A stretch of 64,000 nt of DNA from Schlesneria sp. (GTDB taxonomy: Bacteria > Planctomycetota > Planctomycetia > Planctomycetales > Planctomycetaceae). The DNA is taken from assembly GCA_028291515.1 (NCBI GenBank), contig JAQGHU010000114.1, forward strand, positions 1 to 64,000. Reading direction: 5' to 3'. Within the stretch, counting starts at the first letter, position 1. Every line of letters starts with the position of its first letter. Shown here piece by piece: positions 56,001-64,000 of the stretch. Below the pieces are notes generated by a model. That model did no database searches, was not told the DNA's origin, and worked only from the letters and a program-made list of their open reading frames with translations. The position numbers and the translations under genes are program-made.

Positions 56001-57631
56001 CAAAAATCATCGCGCACCAAAACGATAGATCGCACTCGGCTACCATCGCATTGTCGCAACGCCTGGACCAACTCGGTGTTTTGGTTTTCCTTATTGGCGT
56101 GCAGCCATTGCTCAAACTGATCGAGGACAATCAGGACTTTCATGCCATTGGGCACTGCCGGTCCCTGCCTCAATCGAGCGATCGATTGCGTCAAGCTTAA
56201 ATCTTCGGATAAGCCGGGGAATCGCTTTCTCAGTCCATGCAGCAGTTTCGTTTCTGTGCCGTCAGCGGTGGCTTCCAGATAAAGCACGATGATTTGATCT
56301 GACAAACGTGGAAGCAACCCGGCTTTCATCAAGGAGGATTTTCCACAGCCACTTGGGCCATAAATCAGCCCGACGGAGAAAGCATCATCAGGTTCGGTCG
56401 CCTCAACGCGGTTCTTCCAGAAGCGAATGCTGTCCGGCAGGCCGTTGCGATCACGTGGACCAGGCAATAGTTCCAGAAAGAAATCCGCGTCATGGGCGTC
56501 ATACGCGCGCAGTCCTTTGGGGACGATCTTGATGCTCAATGCTTGTTGCGGGGCCGAGTGCGAGCGTACTGAAAACGTCGAAGTCTCTTTGAGGAAGGAT
56601 CGCAAATCCTGAGCCAGGTCCTGTGCTGTCTGGTATCGGTCGCTGGCGCGTTTGGAGATCGCCTTCAGGCAGATTCGCTCGAGTTCTGTGGGAATCGTTT
56701 CATCAATCTGGCAGGGCGGCTTCGGTTCAACGGACACAATCTGCGACAGGAGGTCGCTGTCTGACTTGCCACGCAGCGGCTTTTGTTGCGTGAGCAACTC
56801 GTACAGAACGACACCCAGACTGAAGATGTCGCTGCGTCCGTCAACGCGATGTGCTTCGCCACGCGCCTGTTCGGGGCTCATGTAGGCTGGAGTTCCGGCA
56901 AATCGCCGACCATCAATAGCGTCGCGCTCGTTCAGCGCCAGGCCAAAGTCGACCAGGAACGGCTCACCGGATGTGGAGAGCAGAATATTCACCGGTTTGA
57001 TGTCCCGATGAATCAGGCCGAGAGCATGGGTGTAGTGTAAGGTCTCCGCGATGGTCGCAGTGATCGTCACAACCTCGCTGAATGAGAGTCGCGACTGGTT
57101 CATGCGAGCGAACAGATTTGTTCCCGCGATATACTTGGAGACGATAAAGCAGGGATATTGTTCGGAACTTCCCACGTCGTAGACGGGCACGACATGAGGA
57201 TGATCCACGCTGGCCACGGCACGCGCTTCGCGTCGATAGGTTTCGACGTATTCGGGGTGTTTCAACAGTTCTGGGTGGGGAATCTTGATCGCCACGTATC
57301 GATGGAGTTCGTCGTCGTAGGCCAAATAGACCTGCCCGAAACCGCCCACGCCCAACAGTCGTTCGACCCGATAGCGACCGATCTTTTCTGGTTGATCTTG
57401 AAGGGACGCCCCTTTCGCGGGTGACAAATTCCAGTGAGACTCGGCGACCGACATTGGGGTCGCGATCATCTCCTCGATCTTCAGTCGCTCTGTAATCCGC
57501 TGGCGTAGTGCGTCTTGAAGAACAGGATCATTGGGACATAATTCTTCCGGGCTGACAGGCTCGCCGCGATCGCGCATTTCATCCCACTGGACAATCAGAT
57601 CGAATAGCCGATCACGATCAACCTTCGACAT
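53024..57631 (-). CDS. Ser/Thr kinase - nSTAND NTPase - FGE-domain membrane protein
   Basis: About 1535 residues from ATG 57631 (MSKVDRD); the track's upstream codons overlap the sigma gene. Kinase domain about 86-350: GVGGFGQVYLA, catalytic Lys in VAIKIP (116), HRDIKPVN (208-), DFG, GTPAYMSPEQ. Then an nSTAND-type P-loop NTPase with Walker A GPSGCGKS (425-432) and Walker B LIVLDQFEQW. A membrane helix (VAGLVLLIATIVGMTIRS) and a helical repeat region follow. The C-terminus is a formylglycine-generating-enzyme type domain (YRFPTEAEMEYVTRSG ... GNVFTWCQGS ... ALRGGSFID ... FGFRLA). The ATG shares one base with the stop of the ECF sigma gene (TAATG). Likely a membrane sensor-transducer; ligand unknown. 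Confidence 0.9.
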   Translation of the reverse strand: MSKVDRDRLFDLIVQWDEMRDRGEPVSPEELCPNDPVLQDALRQRITERLKIEEMIATPMSVAESHWNLSPAKGASLQDQPEKIGRYRVERLLGVGGFGQVYLAYDDELHRYVAIKIPHPELLKHPEYVETYRREARAVASVDHPHVVPVYDVGSSEQYPCFIVSKYIAGTNLFARMNQSRLSFSEVVTITATIAETLHYTHALGLIHRDIKPVNILLSTSGEPFLVDFGLALNERDAIDGRRFAGTPAYMSPEQARGEAHRVDGRSDIFSLGVVLYELLTQQKPLRGKSDSDLLSQIVSVEPKPPCQIDETIPTELERICLKAISKRASDRYQTAQDLAQDLRSFLKETSTFSVRSHSAPQQALSIKIVPKGLRAYDAHDADFFLELLPGPRDRNGLPDSIRFWKNRVEATEPDDAFSVGLIYGPSGCGKSSLMKAGLLPRLSDQIIVLYLEATADGTETKLLHGLRKRFPGLSEDLSLTQSIARLRQGPAVPNGMKVLIVLDQFEQWLHANKENQNTELVQALRQCDGSRVRSIVLVRDDFWLAVSRFMKELEIRLIEGQNSSLVDLFDLDHATKVLEAFGRAYGKLPEAAALTTKEQQEFLNQSAKGLAKEGRVIPVRLSLFAEMMKGRPWSPATLKSMGGMEGVGVTFLEEMFGASTAPPEHRYHQQAIVRALKLLLPEYGSEIKGNMRSYDALLEASGYASRPHDFEQLLRLLDSELRLITPTDLEDVDDDRRTSSQQPGGKYYQLTHDYLAPSLREWLIGKQKETRQGRAELLMKEWSSIWNAKPEHRNLPGLFEWSRMRTITQKRDWTEPQHKMMRAARHYYALRGTVAGLVLLIATIVGMTIRSRVIEHERETEAQGLVRAVIDADIGRVPEIIDTMAASRQWVDPLLRNAFENTPLNPQQQLNTSLALLRADSGMADYVCERLLQAIPDEVPVLCAELMPHRNRLVQRLWVVAGSSQKDQSAPRLRAASALARIDPDGEGWRTLSPVLAEQIVNENSFASKVWNESLRPVRSKLLSPLADIYRDRRRSDTERTTATNFLADYASDQPEVLANLLMDGDEKQFAVIFPKFQVQSDRAVPFLERAAELSILESDDNQKESLAKRQANAAVALLRINRSTKVWPILKHTSDPRARSYLIHRLFPLGTDPQELIARLEIESDITIRRALYLSLGEFDEQMLPLETRQKLIPKLREIYRTDADPGLHAALEWLLRKWKDEAWLKQTVDEIVLTKEQRQSRFENIRSSLTATEPKKPHAWYVNSQGQTLIVIPGPTEFMMGSDEVDTSPISKERRHKRRIGRSFSIATTPVTLGQYLQLSPDYDKDSPADWVRSPDLPVIGLSWFMGAIYCNWLNERDGIPANQACFSIRGRTLTLKKNYLSLTGYRFPTEAEMEYVTRSGSTTARYYGETPELLPHYAWYQSNSQEKFWPVGMKKPNDFGLFDTHGNVFTWCQGSYHLYPEGDIVEDNQEDLASDNATTRALRGGSFIDRPPLVRSAFRNADLPVARNHSFGFRLARTIAPVPATTSSEVP

Positions 57632-58236
57632 TACTGCACCTGGTCCAGGAGCGACGAATTGCCAACCAACCGTTCGGTGGCCTGGATCCATAACTGGCTG
57701 ACCTTCGTCCGCGAGATATTCAGCACCTGAGCGATTTGCGACTTGGGAATCTCCAGGTAGTAGTGCATCTCAAAGACTTTTCGCTCGTCCTCCTCCAGAG
57801 ATCCGACCCGTTGATGGAATTCATTCCACATTATCAACTGGGCCGGATCGAAAGTCATTTGCGAAGGATCAATCGCATTGGACGTATCAAAGGAATTCAT
57901 CGAACGTTCCTGGTTGAGATGTTTTCCACGTTCAACCATATCGAGCAACACGTGACGAATTTTATGCGCGGCAAGTCGAAAAAAATCTTGAACCGTTTGA
58001 GGTTCGGTCTTTTCAAGTGCTGGCAGCAATCGCATCCAGGTCTCGTTGACGACGCTGTCGACATCGTGAATGAGATGCAGGGCAGGAAACGATTGACCGA
58101 GGATTTTTGCCGTCAACCGGCGTAGTCGCTCCATCGCCCGCTCGAGCAATTCACGGCGAACTTCCGTTCCTTCAAGCGGAAACCGATCAATCAATTGCTG
58201 CAATTCAACACTGGAATCGGCGGGCATGCAAAGCAC
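57631..58236 (-). CDS. ECF-type RNA polymerase sigma factor
   Basis: 201 residues. Region 2 is recognisable (HLIHDVDSVVNETWMRLLPAL) and region 4 has the helix-turn-helix IPKSQIAQVLNISRTKVSQLWIQATERL. It matches the sigma-70 ECF-like group common in planctomycetes. No anti-sigma gene is adjacent; instead the stop codon overlaps the start of the kinase gene, so the kinase may control it by phosphorylation, as seen for other ECF-kinase pairs. Start ATG 58236 or MPADSS nine bases later. A 270-bp divergent gap separates it from the Cys-rich protein gene. Confidence 0.92.
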   Translation of the reverse strand: MLCMPADSSVELQQLIDRFPLEGTEVRRELLERAMERLRRLTAKILGQSFPALHLIHDVDSVVNETWMRLLPALEKTEPQTVQDFFRLAAHKIRHVLLDMVERGKHLNQERSMNSFDTSNAIDPSQMTFDPAQLIMWNEFHQRVGSLEEDERKVFEMHYYLEIPKSQIAQVLNISRTKVSQLWIQATERLVGNSSLLDQVQ

Positions 58237-58506
58237 CTGTCTAAACGGGAATCAAGGTCTCGCCGAACTGTCGTTGTGACACGGCACATGACTTTTGCGA
58301 CAGCCTTGCCCGCCATGTGTTTTTGGGATTTTTTCGAAACAGGGCGGAATTGTTGAGCAAATCAACATGGGCGGGATGCTTAGCAATACAGATTCAGTTT
58401 CGCGAATCAAATTCAACGTGAGTCTGATTCGGTTCAGGATGAACAACTGGCGACTCTATGTGGAGTTCGCCACGAACATCCGCATTCGAAAGAAAGAGAG
58501 AGAATC

Positions 58507-58821
58507 ATGAGAAGTTCCATTCTGTTCGGATTGATGGCGATGTCGGCACTCGTGGCCTTCGGTCAAGATGCCCAGGCGAGCTGCTATCGCCGACATTGCG
58601 GTTGGAACCGAGGTTGCGGTGTCTCACGGTGTTACACTCCGACATGCCGCTCAACGTGCTACAGGTCCGCCTGCTACACACCCACTTCCTATTGCTCGCC
58701 CTGCATGACAACAAGTTATGCTCCTGCGAATCCCATCGTGGCGACACCAGTCTGTTCCACCAGTCCGTGCGCTGTCGGCTGCCTGCCACAATGCACGCAA
58801 GTCTACTTTGCGAATCGCTAG
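58507..58821 (+). CDS. Small cysteine-rich secreted protein
   Basis: 104 residues; GAAAGAGAGAGAATC precedes the ATG and provides a plausible purine-rich ribosome site. Signal peptide ILFGLMAMSALVAFGQDAQA. The mature part has 13 Cys in about 80 residues, mostly in short units such as CYRRHC, CYTPTC, CYRSAC and CSPC, and is rich in Tyr, Thr, Pro and Ser. It may be a disulfide-linked cell-wall component: planctomycetes have proteinaceous, Cys-rich envelopes. That role is inference. No homologue name known to me. Divergent from the sigma gene. Confidence 0.75.
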   Translation: MRSSILFGLMAMSALVAFGQDAQASCYRRHCGWNRGCGVSRCYTPTCRSTCYRSACYTPTSYCSPCMTTSYAPANPIVATPVCSTSPCAVGCLPQCTQVYFANR

Positions 58822-58875
58822 GCGTCCAAATCGCCATCTTCCGCGAAGAACTACCGTGAGTTGCAACCGATGATC

Positions 58876-58909
58876 ATCGCCCGACGGGAGTTATCTCCCG
58901 TTGGGTGAT
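58876..58909 (+). terminator. Hairpin after the Cys-rich gene
   Basis: A 15-bp stem (CCCGACGGGAG / CTCCCGTTGGG core, with two G-T pairs) and a TTAT loop begin 55 bases after the stop. No T-tract follows, so it may terminate transcription weakly or stabilise the mRNA 3' end. Confidence 0.55.
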
Positions 58910-59114
58910 CTATCGCCAATTGAATCCCATCAATGATTTCTCCCGGCTTTGCATATTAGCGAAGCGCTTGCGGATTCTCCGCGGCGGGCTCAGGACATGA
59001 CAAAAATGTCATTACTGAGGCGCTGGTTGGCAGTGACTTTTGACAACGTCAACGCAAGTGTAGATCACCATCAAAACGACCTTTCCCAGCCTGATGTGGC
59101 TATGAGGGCAAATC

Positions 59115-60653
59115 ATGCGAGTACAACCATCCGTGATCAAAGCAATCGCGATCGGATTGATTATTGCGGGAATGACACAGGCTGCTTCCGCGCAGCAAGC
59201 ACTCTGGACGACCTATAAAGATGCCGGAGTGCGGCAATATGACGCGGGGAATTATGCGGAGGCCGAGCGATTGATTCGGCTCGCGTTGGACGCGGCTCAG
59301 TCGTTCAATCCTGAGGGACGCCGCGTCGCGTCGACACTGAACGATTTAGCCCGCGTCTATGAAGCTCAAGGGAGATATTCCGACGCGGAGCCGATCTACA
59401 CCCGAGCCCTCGAGATCATGCAAGCTTCTCGCGGGCCGTACGATGCCGAGACGGCGGCGGTCCTCAACAATCTCGCCGCATTTTACAATTGGCTTGGCAA
59501 AGGTGATCAAGTCCTCGAGTTGTTCAAACGCTCCCTAGCAGCGACGGAAGCGCAATACGGTCCTTTTGATTCCAATACGGCATCCATTCTCAACAATCTG
59601 GCCATCGTTTACACCGACTTGGAGAAATTCGACGAAGCCGAGCCACTCTACAAACGGTCCCTGGCGATCGTGCAAGGGCTCTACGGCGCGCAACATCCAG
59701 ATGTCGCAACGCACCTCAGCAATCTGGCCACATTCAACACGATGCAAGGGAAGTTCGACCAGGCCGAGCCTTTGTTCAAACAATCACAAGCGATTCGAGA
59801 AACGATGCTGGGGAAAGAGCATCCTGATACCGCCGAAATCTACAATAACCTCGGTTATCTCTATTATCTGATGGGGAGATACGACCAAGCCGAGTTGTTA
59901 CTCAAGCAATCCGTGACGATCTGGGAAAAAGTTCTTGGACCTGAACACACCTATTTGGGATTCAGCCATAAATCCTTGGGGCTTGTCTATCGGGACACGG
60001 GGAAGCCTGACCTCGCTGCCAAGCATTATGAGCGAGCATTGATGATTTTCGAGAAGTCCTTGGGAGCCAATCACCCGAACGTCGCCAAGATGCTTCAATA
60101 TCTGGCTGAGCTGAACTTCCAACAGGGCAACTACGAATCAGCGGAACCGCTGCTGCTACGCGAATTAGCAATCGTCGAGAAAGCCAACGGACCCGATCGG
60201 GCTCAAGTGACAATTCCTCTCAAAGCCTTGGCAGAATTGAAACGAGCTGAAGGCAAGGACGATGAAGCTAAAGTTTACTTCAAACGAATCTATACCATTC
60301 GCGAACGACTCGTGGCTGTCAATCCGAATGATCGTAATGCTCTGAACGACTTGGCTTGGATGCAGGCGACCTGTCCCGACGACGAATTCCGTGACGCGAC
60401 GAAAGCCTACGACAATGCCAACAAGGCCTATCAATTGGACCGCGGGCAAGGCAGCGTCTACTACAACACACTAGCCGCCGCCTACGCAGAAAACGGAGCC
60501 TACAATCAGGCCCAAGAATGGGCATCCAAGGCGATCGCGCACACGAAGTCTGACAGATCGAAGAAGATCATCAGCGACGGAATCAAACTGTATCAGCAGC
60601 GGACACCCTATCGAGACGACGGAAAGGTCTTGCTGACCCAACGGGCAATCTAG
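59115..60653 (+). CDS. Secreted tetratricopeptide-repeat protein
   Basis: 512 residues. Signal peptide IKAIAIGLIIAGMTQAASAQQ. About nine TPR units of 42 residues of the kinesin-light-chain type (TPR_12), for example HLSNLATFNTMQGKFDQAEPLFKQSQAIRETMLGKEHPDTA. A last degenerate repeat is followed by a short C-terminal tail. Repeats of this class mediate protein-protein binding; partner unknown. It stands alone between the hairpin after the Cys-rich gene and tRNA-Arg. Located in the periplasm or outside if the signal is used. Confidence 0.93.
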   Translation: MRVQPSVIKAIAIGLIIAGMTQAASAQQALWTTYKDAGVRQYDAGNYAEAERLIRLALDAAQSFNPEGRRVASTLNDLARVYEAQGRYSDAEPIYTRALEIMQASRGPYDAETAAVLNNLAAFYNWLGKGDQVLELFKRSLAATEAQYGPFDSNTASILNNLAIVYTDLEKFDEAEPLYKRSLAIVQGLYGAQHPDVATHLSNLATFNTMQGKFDQAEPLFKQSQAIRETMLGKEHPDTAEIYNNLGYLYYLMGRYDQAELLLKQSVTIWEKVLGPEHTYLGFSHKSLGLVYRDTGKPDLAAKHYERALMIFEKSLGANHPNVAKMLQYLAELNFQQGNYESAEPLLLRELAIVEKANGPDRAQVTIPLKALAELKRAEGKDDEAKVYFKRIYTIRERLVAVNPNDRNALNDLAWMQATCPDDEFRDATKAYDNANKAYQLDRGQGSVYYNTLAAAYAENGAYNQAQEWASKAIAHTKSDRSKKIISDGIKLYQQRTPYRDDGKVLLTQRAI

Positions 60654-60755
60654 CGGCCCACAATCAGCGATTCGTCGTGATCGCGACATCCCTTAAGATA
60701 TGTCCCGCATCCATTGAATGCGGCAATGGGGACGGAGGCCAAACAGGAAAGCGAT

Positions 60756-60829
<74 letters not shown>

Positions 60830-60981
60830 GAATAACTGCATTTGCGGAGTGGCGAACACTCTGCAGGGACGAAGCTTAGCTACTTCTCTCGGTCGTCGCA
60901 ACCGCTGGCGCGAGCTCCAATCACATCGCGATGCGAAATCTTAAAGGCTGACTGCGGCTGACAGTTGTATCGATGGATCGA

Positions 60982-61974
60982 TCAGAACTCGCCCACGATT
61001 TCGCCTCCCGCACGCGTGCTAAGTGCTCGCCAGACGTTTAGATCGATATTTTCACTAATTGTGCGCACGGTGCCGTCCATCAATGCCGAGTTCACGCAAC
61101 CAATGTGGTAACTTCGTGACGTGATTGCCGCGTAGCTTGGGGTGGCGGGAAGAGTTCCTTCTTGCCAACTGTTGTAGTCGCACTGGTCGTAGGTGGTGCC
61201 ACTCACAACACAGGAAACCTTGGCGTTGGGGTTCAGCGTGGCTGTGAAACCGGAATGATGGACCTGACCGTTGGCCCATTCGGTATGCTCGGTGTTTTTG
61301 GCGTTTCCACCCGAGGCAGTCATGTTCGCGGCAACCATCGTGGAAGTACCGGGTATTGTGAGTGACGCTGGGGGAACGTTGCGGTGATAGGGGCTCCACG
61401 CCTTCACTTCAGACACCATCAATGTATTGCTCGACCCATCCGTGATCGCGCTAAATCCGATTTTGGCGTTGGGATAAAACATCCCGTCGCCGCCTTTTCC
61501 GGTTGCAGGATCCCACACGAACCAGGTGCCGTAATTCATTCCATACGTCGTCGGACACAATTTCGGGCTGGTGTCGTCTCGAGTTGTGGCCGCCTTCGCA
61601 TCGCTGGGACAGACGTACGTCGGAATCCGCAACCCATCAATCGCCATCTGACCGCTCCAACCCTTCGACAGATCGATCACATTGAATAGGTTACCTTGGT
61701 CGAGATACGGCAGAATGCGGCCGTGAACCGACCAGGAGCTGCTGGCGACTCCGGATAGCAGAGTCGCACTGGGAGGCACTTGGCCGAAGACATCGAGATA
61801 GTTGTGGACGCTCAATCCGATCTGCTTCAGGTTGTTTTTGCACTGTGTCCGACGGGCCGCTTCTCGGGCCTGTTGCACCGCTGGGAGCAAGAGCGCGATC
61901 AAGACCGCAATGATCGCGATCACGACCAACAGTTCAATTAAAGTAAATCCACAGGAGCGGTTGCGCACTTTCAT
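60982..61974 (-). CDS. DUF1559 pilin-like protein
   Basis: About 330 residues from ATG 61974 (MKVRNRSCG), with GGGAAG seven bases upstream; the track adds 39 unlikely codons. The N-terminus is a type IV pilin/pseudopilin prepilin signal ([45 protein letters not shown]). The C-terminus carries the family's H-x9-DG motif ([12 protein letters not shown]). DUF1559 proteins are found in very high copy number in planctomycetes and are assumed to be surface fibres or pseudopilins. Single copy here, between tRNA-Arg and the Tat-exported protein gene. Confidence 0.95.
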   Translation of the reverse strand: MKVRNRSCGFTLIELLVVIAIIAVLIALLLPAVQQAREAARRTQCKNNLKQIGLSVHNYLDVFGQVPPSATLLSGVASSSWSVHGRILPYLDQGNLFNVIDLSKGWSGQMAIDGLRIPTYVCPSDAKAATTRDDTSPKLCPTTYGMNYGTWFVWDPATGKGGDGMFYPNAKIGFSAITDGSSNTLMVSEVKAWSPYHRNVPPASLTIPGTSTMVAANMTASGGNAKNTEHTEWANGQVHHSGFTATLNPNAKVSCVVSGTTYDQCDYNSWQEGTLPATPSYAAITSRSYHIGCVNSALMDGTVRTISENIDLNVWRALSTRAGGEIVGEF

Positions 61975-62242
61975 CAAATTCTTCCCGATCAAATTATAAA
62001 GGAAAAGTAATGTTTCTGATAGTTTTAATGGCAACTTGCATACCACAGCCGGAAATCTAAATTTTCCGTTATATTTCTGCTTCAAGGTCACCCAACGAGA
62101 CGCAACAACGTCGAATAGATCGACATGGCTGTCGAATCGCGCGACATCTCAATCTGCGATTGAATTCCTGGGACGACTAAGCTCAACTGGCCGCCCACGG
62201 CACAAGTAGTCATCGATTCGCGACCCGCTTCAGGTACTTCCG

Positions 62243-62614
62243 ATGCGCCAGGACGACAGAAGTCGAATGCTGCGACGTGATTTCACTCGGCAATTTGTCT
62301 TGGGTGCCGGGCTTTCCGCCGTTCCCCTGACTACGGCCTCGGCCGCCAGTTCAGATGGCCCTCCGGCCCCAAAGTTGCCCGAGGATCCAGCACCGGTCGC
62401 GGCAGAGGTACCACCTGAGGTGCTGCTACTGACCTACCTAGTTCGCCGGTATCCCAGCGACCATCTGGACGAGGTGGCGATCCAAGGCATTTTCCGCGAC
62501 ATTCGTGGCGACGTTGCTCGCGGACGGGCTCTTGCTGAATTCCCGCTGCGCAACTCCGATGAACCAGCGTTCGTGTATAGCGCCTATCGCGCTGCCACCG
62601 TGTCTAACAGCTAA
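62243..62614 (+). CDS. Small Tat-signal protein
   Basis: 123 residues. Twin-arginine signal MLRRDFTRQFVLGAGLSAVPLTTASAA, then a short mature part with PEVLLLTYLVRRYP and DHLDEVAIQGIFRDIRGDVARGRALAEF. Start may also be the internal ATG 62267 (MLRRDF). The gene ends 16 bases before the amidase gene and they are most likely co-transcribed. I do not know its family; it may be a partner subunit, anchored or exported while the amidase itself lacks an obvious signal. Confidence 0.7.
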   Translation: MRQDDRSRMLRRDFTRQFVLGAGLSAVPLTTASAASSDGPPAPKLPEDPAPVAAEVPPEVLLLTYLVRRYPSDHLDEVAIQGIFRDIRGDVARGRALAEFPLRNSDEPAFVYSAYRAATVSNS

Positions 62615-62630
62615 GTGCGAGTCCGCTCCC

Positions 62631-64000
62631 ATGCCTGATACGACTTCGCGTGCATTCGCATCGATCCGAGAACTGGCAGCGGACCTGCGCTCGGGAGCCG
62701 TGACATCAGTACAACTGGCAAAGTATTTTCTCGATCGCCTTCAGAAGCACGGGCCAAAGTTCAATGCTGTGGTTCGCGTGACTCATGACGTTGCCTTGGA
62801 TCAGGCTGGGCAGGCCGATGAAGAGCTCAAGCGAGGTCAAGATCGGGGTCTGTTGCACGGAATTCCGTACGCAGTCAAAGATTTGCTGGCTACGAAAGGT
62901 ATTCCGACCTCTTGGGGAGCGGCCCCGCTGAAAGATCAATTGATCGATGAAGATGCTACGGTGGTCGGTCGACTGCGAGCGGCTGGGGCAGTGCTCTGTG
63001 CCAAATTGTCGATGGTCGAACTCGCAGGTGGCTTTGGGTACAAGCAAGCCAATGCCAGCTTCACCGGTCCCGGATTGAATGCCTGGGACAAAACCTGCTG
63101 GTCGGGGGGATCTTCGTCCGGCCCGGGGTCGGCTGTCGGTGCGGGGCTAATTCCATTTGCGATTGGTTCCGAGACATGGGGATCGATCATGACCCCGTCG
63201 GGTTACAACGGCATCGCTGGGCTGCGCCCCACTTACGGACGAGTCAGCCGTCACGGCGCAATGGCTCTCAGTTGGACGATGGACAAGCTCGGCCCCATGT
63301 GCCGCACGGCAGACGATTGTGGCTTGGTCTTGAATGTGATCGCCGGTCCTGATCCGCTCGATCCCACCAGCATTCCGACACCTTGGACGTATGCTCGTGT
63401 CGGGCCGGCCAAGCCAGAAGCCGGTGCACATCGTCGTTTTCGATTCGCCACGCTGGATGTCGACTTTGACAAACTGGAACCCGAGGTCCGCAAGAACTAC
63501 GAGGGTTCGTTGGAGGTTTTGAAACAGATCGGCACGATCGACGCGATCAAACTGCCGGACCTCCCTTATCCGGTCGTGGCTTCAACAATCATCTCTTGCG
63601 AGATGGGCGCGGCGTTCGGGGAATTCATGACCAGTGGCGATGTATGGGAACTGTCGGCTCCTGAGGATCGCTGGGGTGGTTTTTCGAATCTGTTGATTCC
63701 CGCGCGAGACTACATCAATGCTCTGCGAATTCGTGGTCGGATCCAGAAGGAAGTCGACACCGCGATCAAAGATTTCGATGCGATCGTGACGCCGACGCTG
63801 AATACAGAGGCGGGGCCGATCACTCAAAAGTTCACCGAATGGTCGCGCGGCTTTGTCAGCACCGAGATCAGCGGTGCGGCGAACGCGGCTGGTTTGCCCG
63901 GCATTACGGTTCCAAACGGCTTCGGAGCACGGGGCCTACCGACAGGATTGGAATTTACGAGCCGCGCTCTGTCTGAGAACTCCATTCTCGAAGCTGCCGT
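62631..64000 (+). CDS. Amidase-signature-family hydrolase (cut by window end)
   Basis: Open to the end of the window (about 456 codons seen) and so absent from the ORF track; start ATG 62631. The Ser-Ser-Lys catalytic set is visible: Lys 83 in PYAVKDLL, the cis-Ser in SGGSSSGPGSAVGAG, and the nucleophile Ser 185 in GSETWGSIM. Most family members have TGGS at that last place; here the Gly is a Trp. The family hydrolyses amide bonds and includes GatA; without GatB/GatC neighbours a tRNA role is unlikely. It follows the Tat protein gene by 16 bases. No signal peptide is visible. Confidence 0.9.
   Translation, partial: MPDTTSRAFASIRELAADLRSGAVTSVQLAKYFLDRLQKHGPKFNAVVRVTHDVALDQAGQADEELKRGQDRGLLHGIPYAVKDLLATKGIPTSWGAAPLKDQLIDEDATVVGRLRAAGAVLCAKLSMVELAGGFGYKQANASFTGPGLNAWDKTCWSGGSSSGPGSAVGAGLIPFAIGSETWGSIMTPSGYNGIAGLRPTYGRVSRHGAMALSWTMDKLGPMCRTADDCGLVLNVIAGPDPLDPTSIPTPWTYARVGPAKPEAGAHRRFRFATLDVDFDKLEPEVRKNYEGSLEVLKQIGTIDAIKLPDLPYPVVASTIISCEMGAAFGEFMTSGDVWELSAPEDRWGGFSNLLIPARDYINALRIRGRIQKEVDTAIKDFDAIVTPTLNTEAGPITQKFTEWSRGFVSTEISGAANAAGLPGITVPNGFGARGLPTGLEFTSRALSENSILEAA

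Noticed and set aside
61993-61998. Perfect TATAAT (minus strand) upstream of the DUF1559 gene
   Set aside because: It is only 19 bases from the ATG and has no -35 match at a usual distance; a transcript would start within the ribosome-binding site.

Overview
The window looks like a chromosomal segment of a planctomycete. It carries protein families that are typical of that phylum: a DUF1549/DUF1553 gene next to a DUF1501 gene, a DUF1559 pilin-like protein, a DUF1583-like giant protein, a giant protein with an N-terminal LEPR motif, and an ECF sigma factor coupled to a multidomain Ser/Thr kinase. All functional names come from reading motifs in the translations; no database search was possible.

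Region 1 (about 0.2-19.3 kb) is the most unusual part. A 2886-residue LEPR-motif surface or secreted protein (minus strand) has Ig-like and IPT/TIG domains, Gly-Ser linkers, a very long Ser/Thr/Asp-rich body, a Hint (intein-like) domain and a C-terminal colicin D-like tRNA nuclease tip. Its stop codon overlaps the start of an 88-residue colicin D immunity-like gene. Divergent from the toxin are a GAF-HlyD adaptor and a shortened SecA-like ATPase. Facing these is an operon of TolC-like lipoprotein, HlyD adaptor and a PqqD-M50 protease-HlyD fusion. No ABC ATPase or RND pump lies among them. I infer a dedicated export system for LEPR-type giant toxins powered by a SecA paralogue.

Region 2 (19.3-24.7 kb) holds a DUF1549/DUF1553 protein with a CxxCH motif, a Tat-exported DUF1501 protein and a secreted protein with nine EF-hands. 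A palindrome inside the promoter of the first gene closely matches one inside the promoter of the blaI-like gene 27 kb away.

Region 3 (24.8-52.9 kb) is a long co-directional array built on a MoxR-DUF58-BatA/VWA core, with a large Ig-like membrane protein, a low-complexity coiled-coil protein, a second VWA membrane protein and a duplicated DUF1583-like giant. Eight divergent paralogues of one secreted family of about 260-300 residues are interleaved between these genes. A BlaI-type repressor and an M56 (BlaR1-like) protease fused to WD40 repeats sit inside the array, and it ends with a caspase-like protein that seems to lack its catalytic cysteine.

Region 4 (53-64 kb) has an ECF sigma factor translationally coupled to a kinase-nSTAND-FGE protein, a small cysteine-rich secreted protein, a secreted TPR protein, tRNA-Arg(UCG), a DUF1559 protein, a small Tat-exported protein and an amidase cut by the window end.
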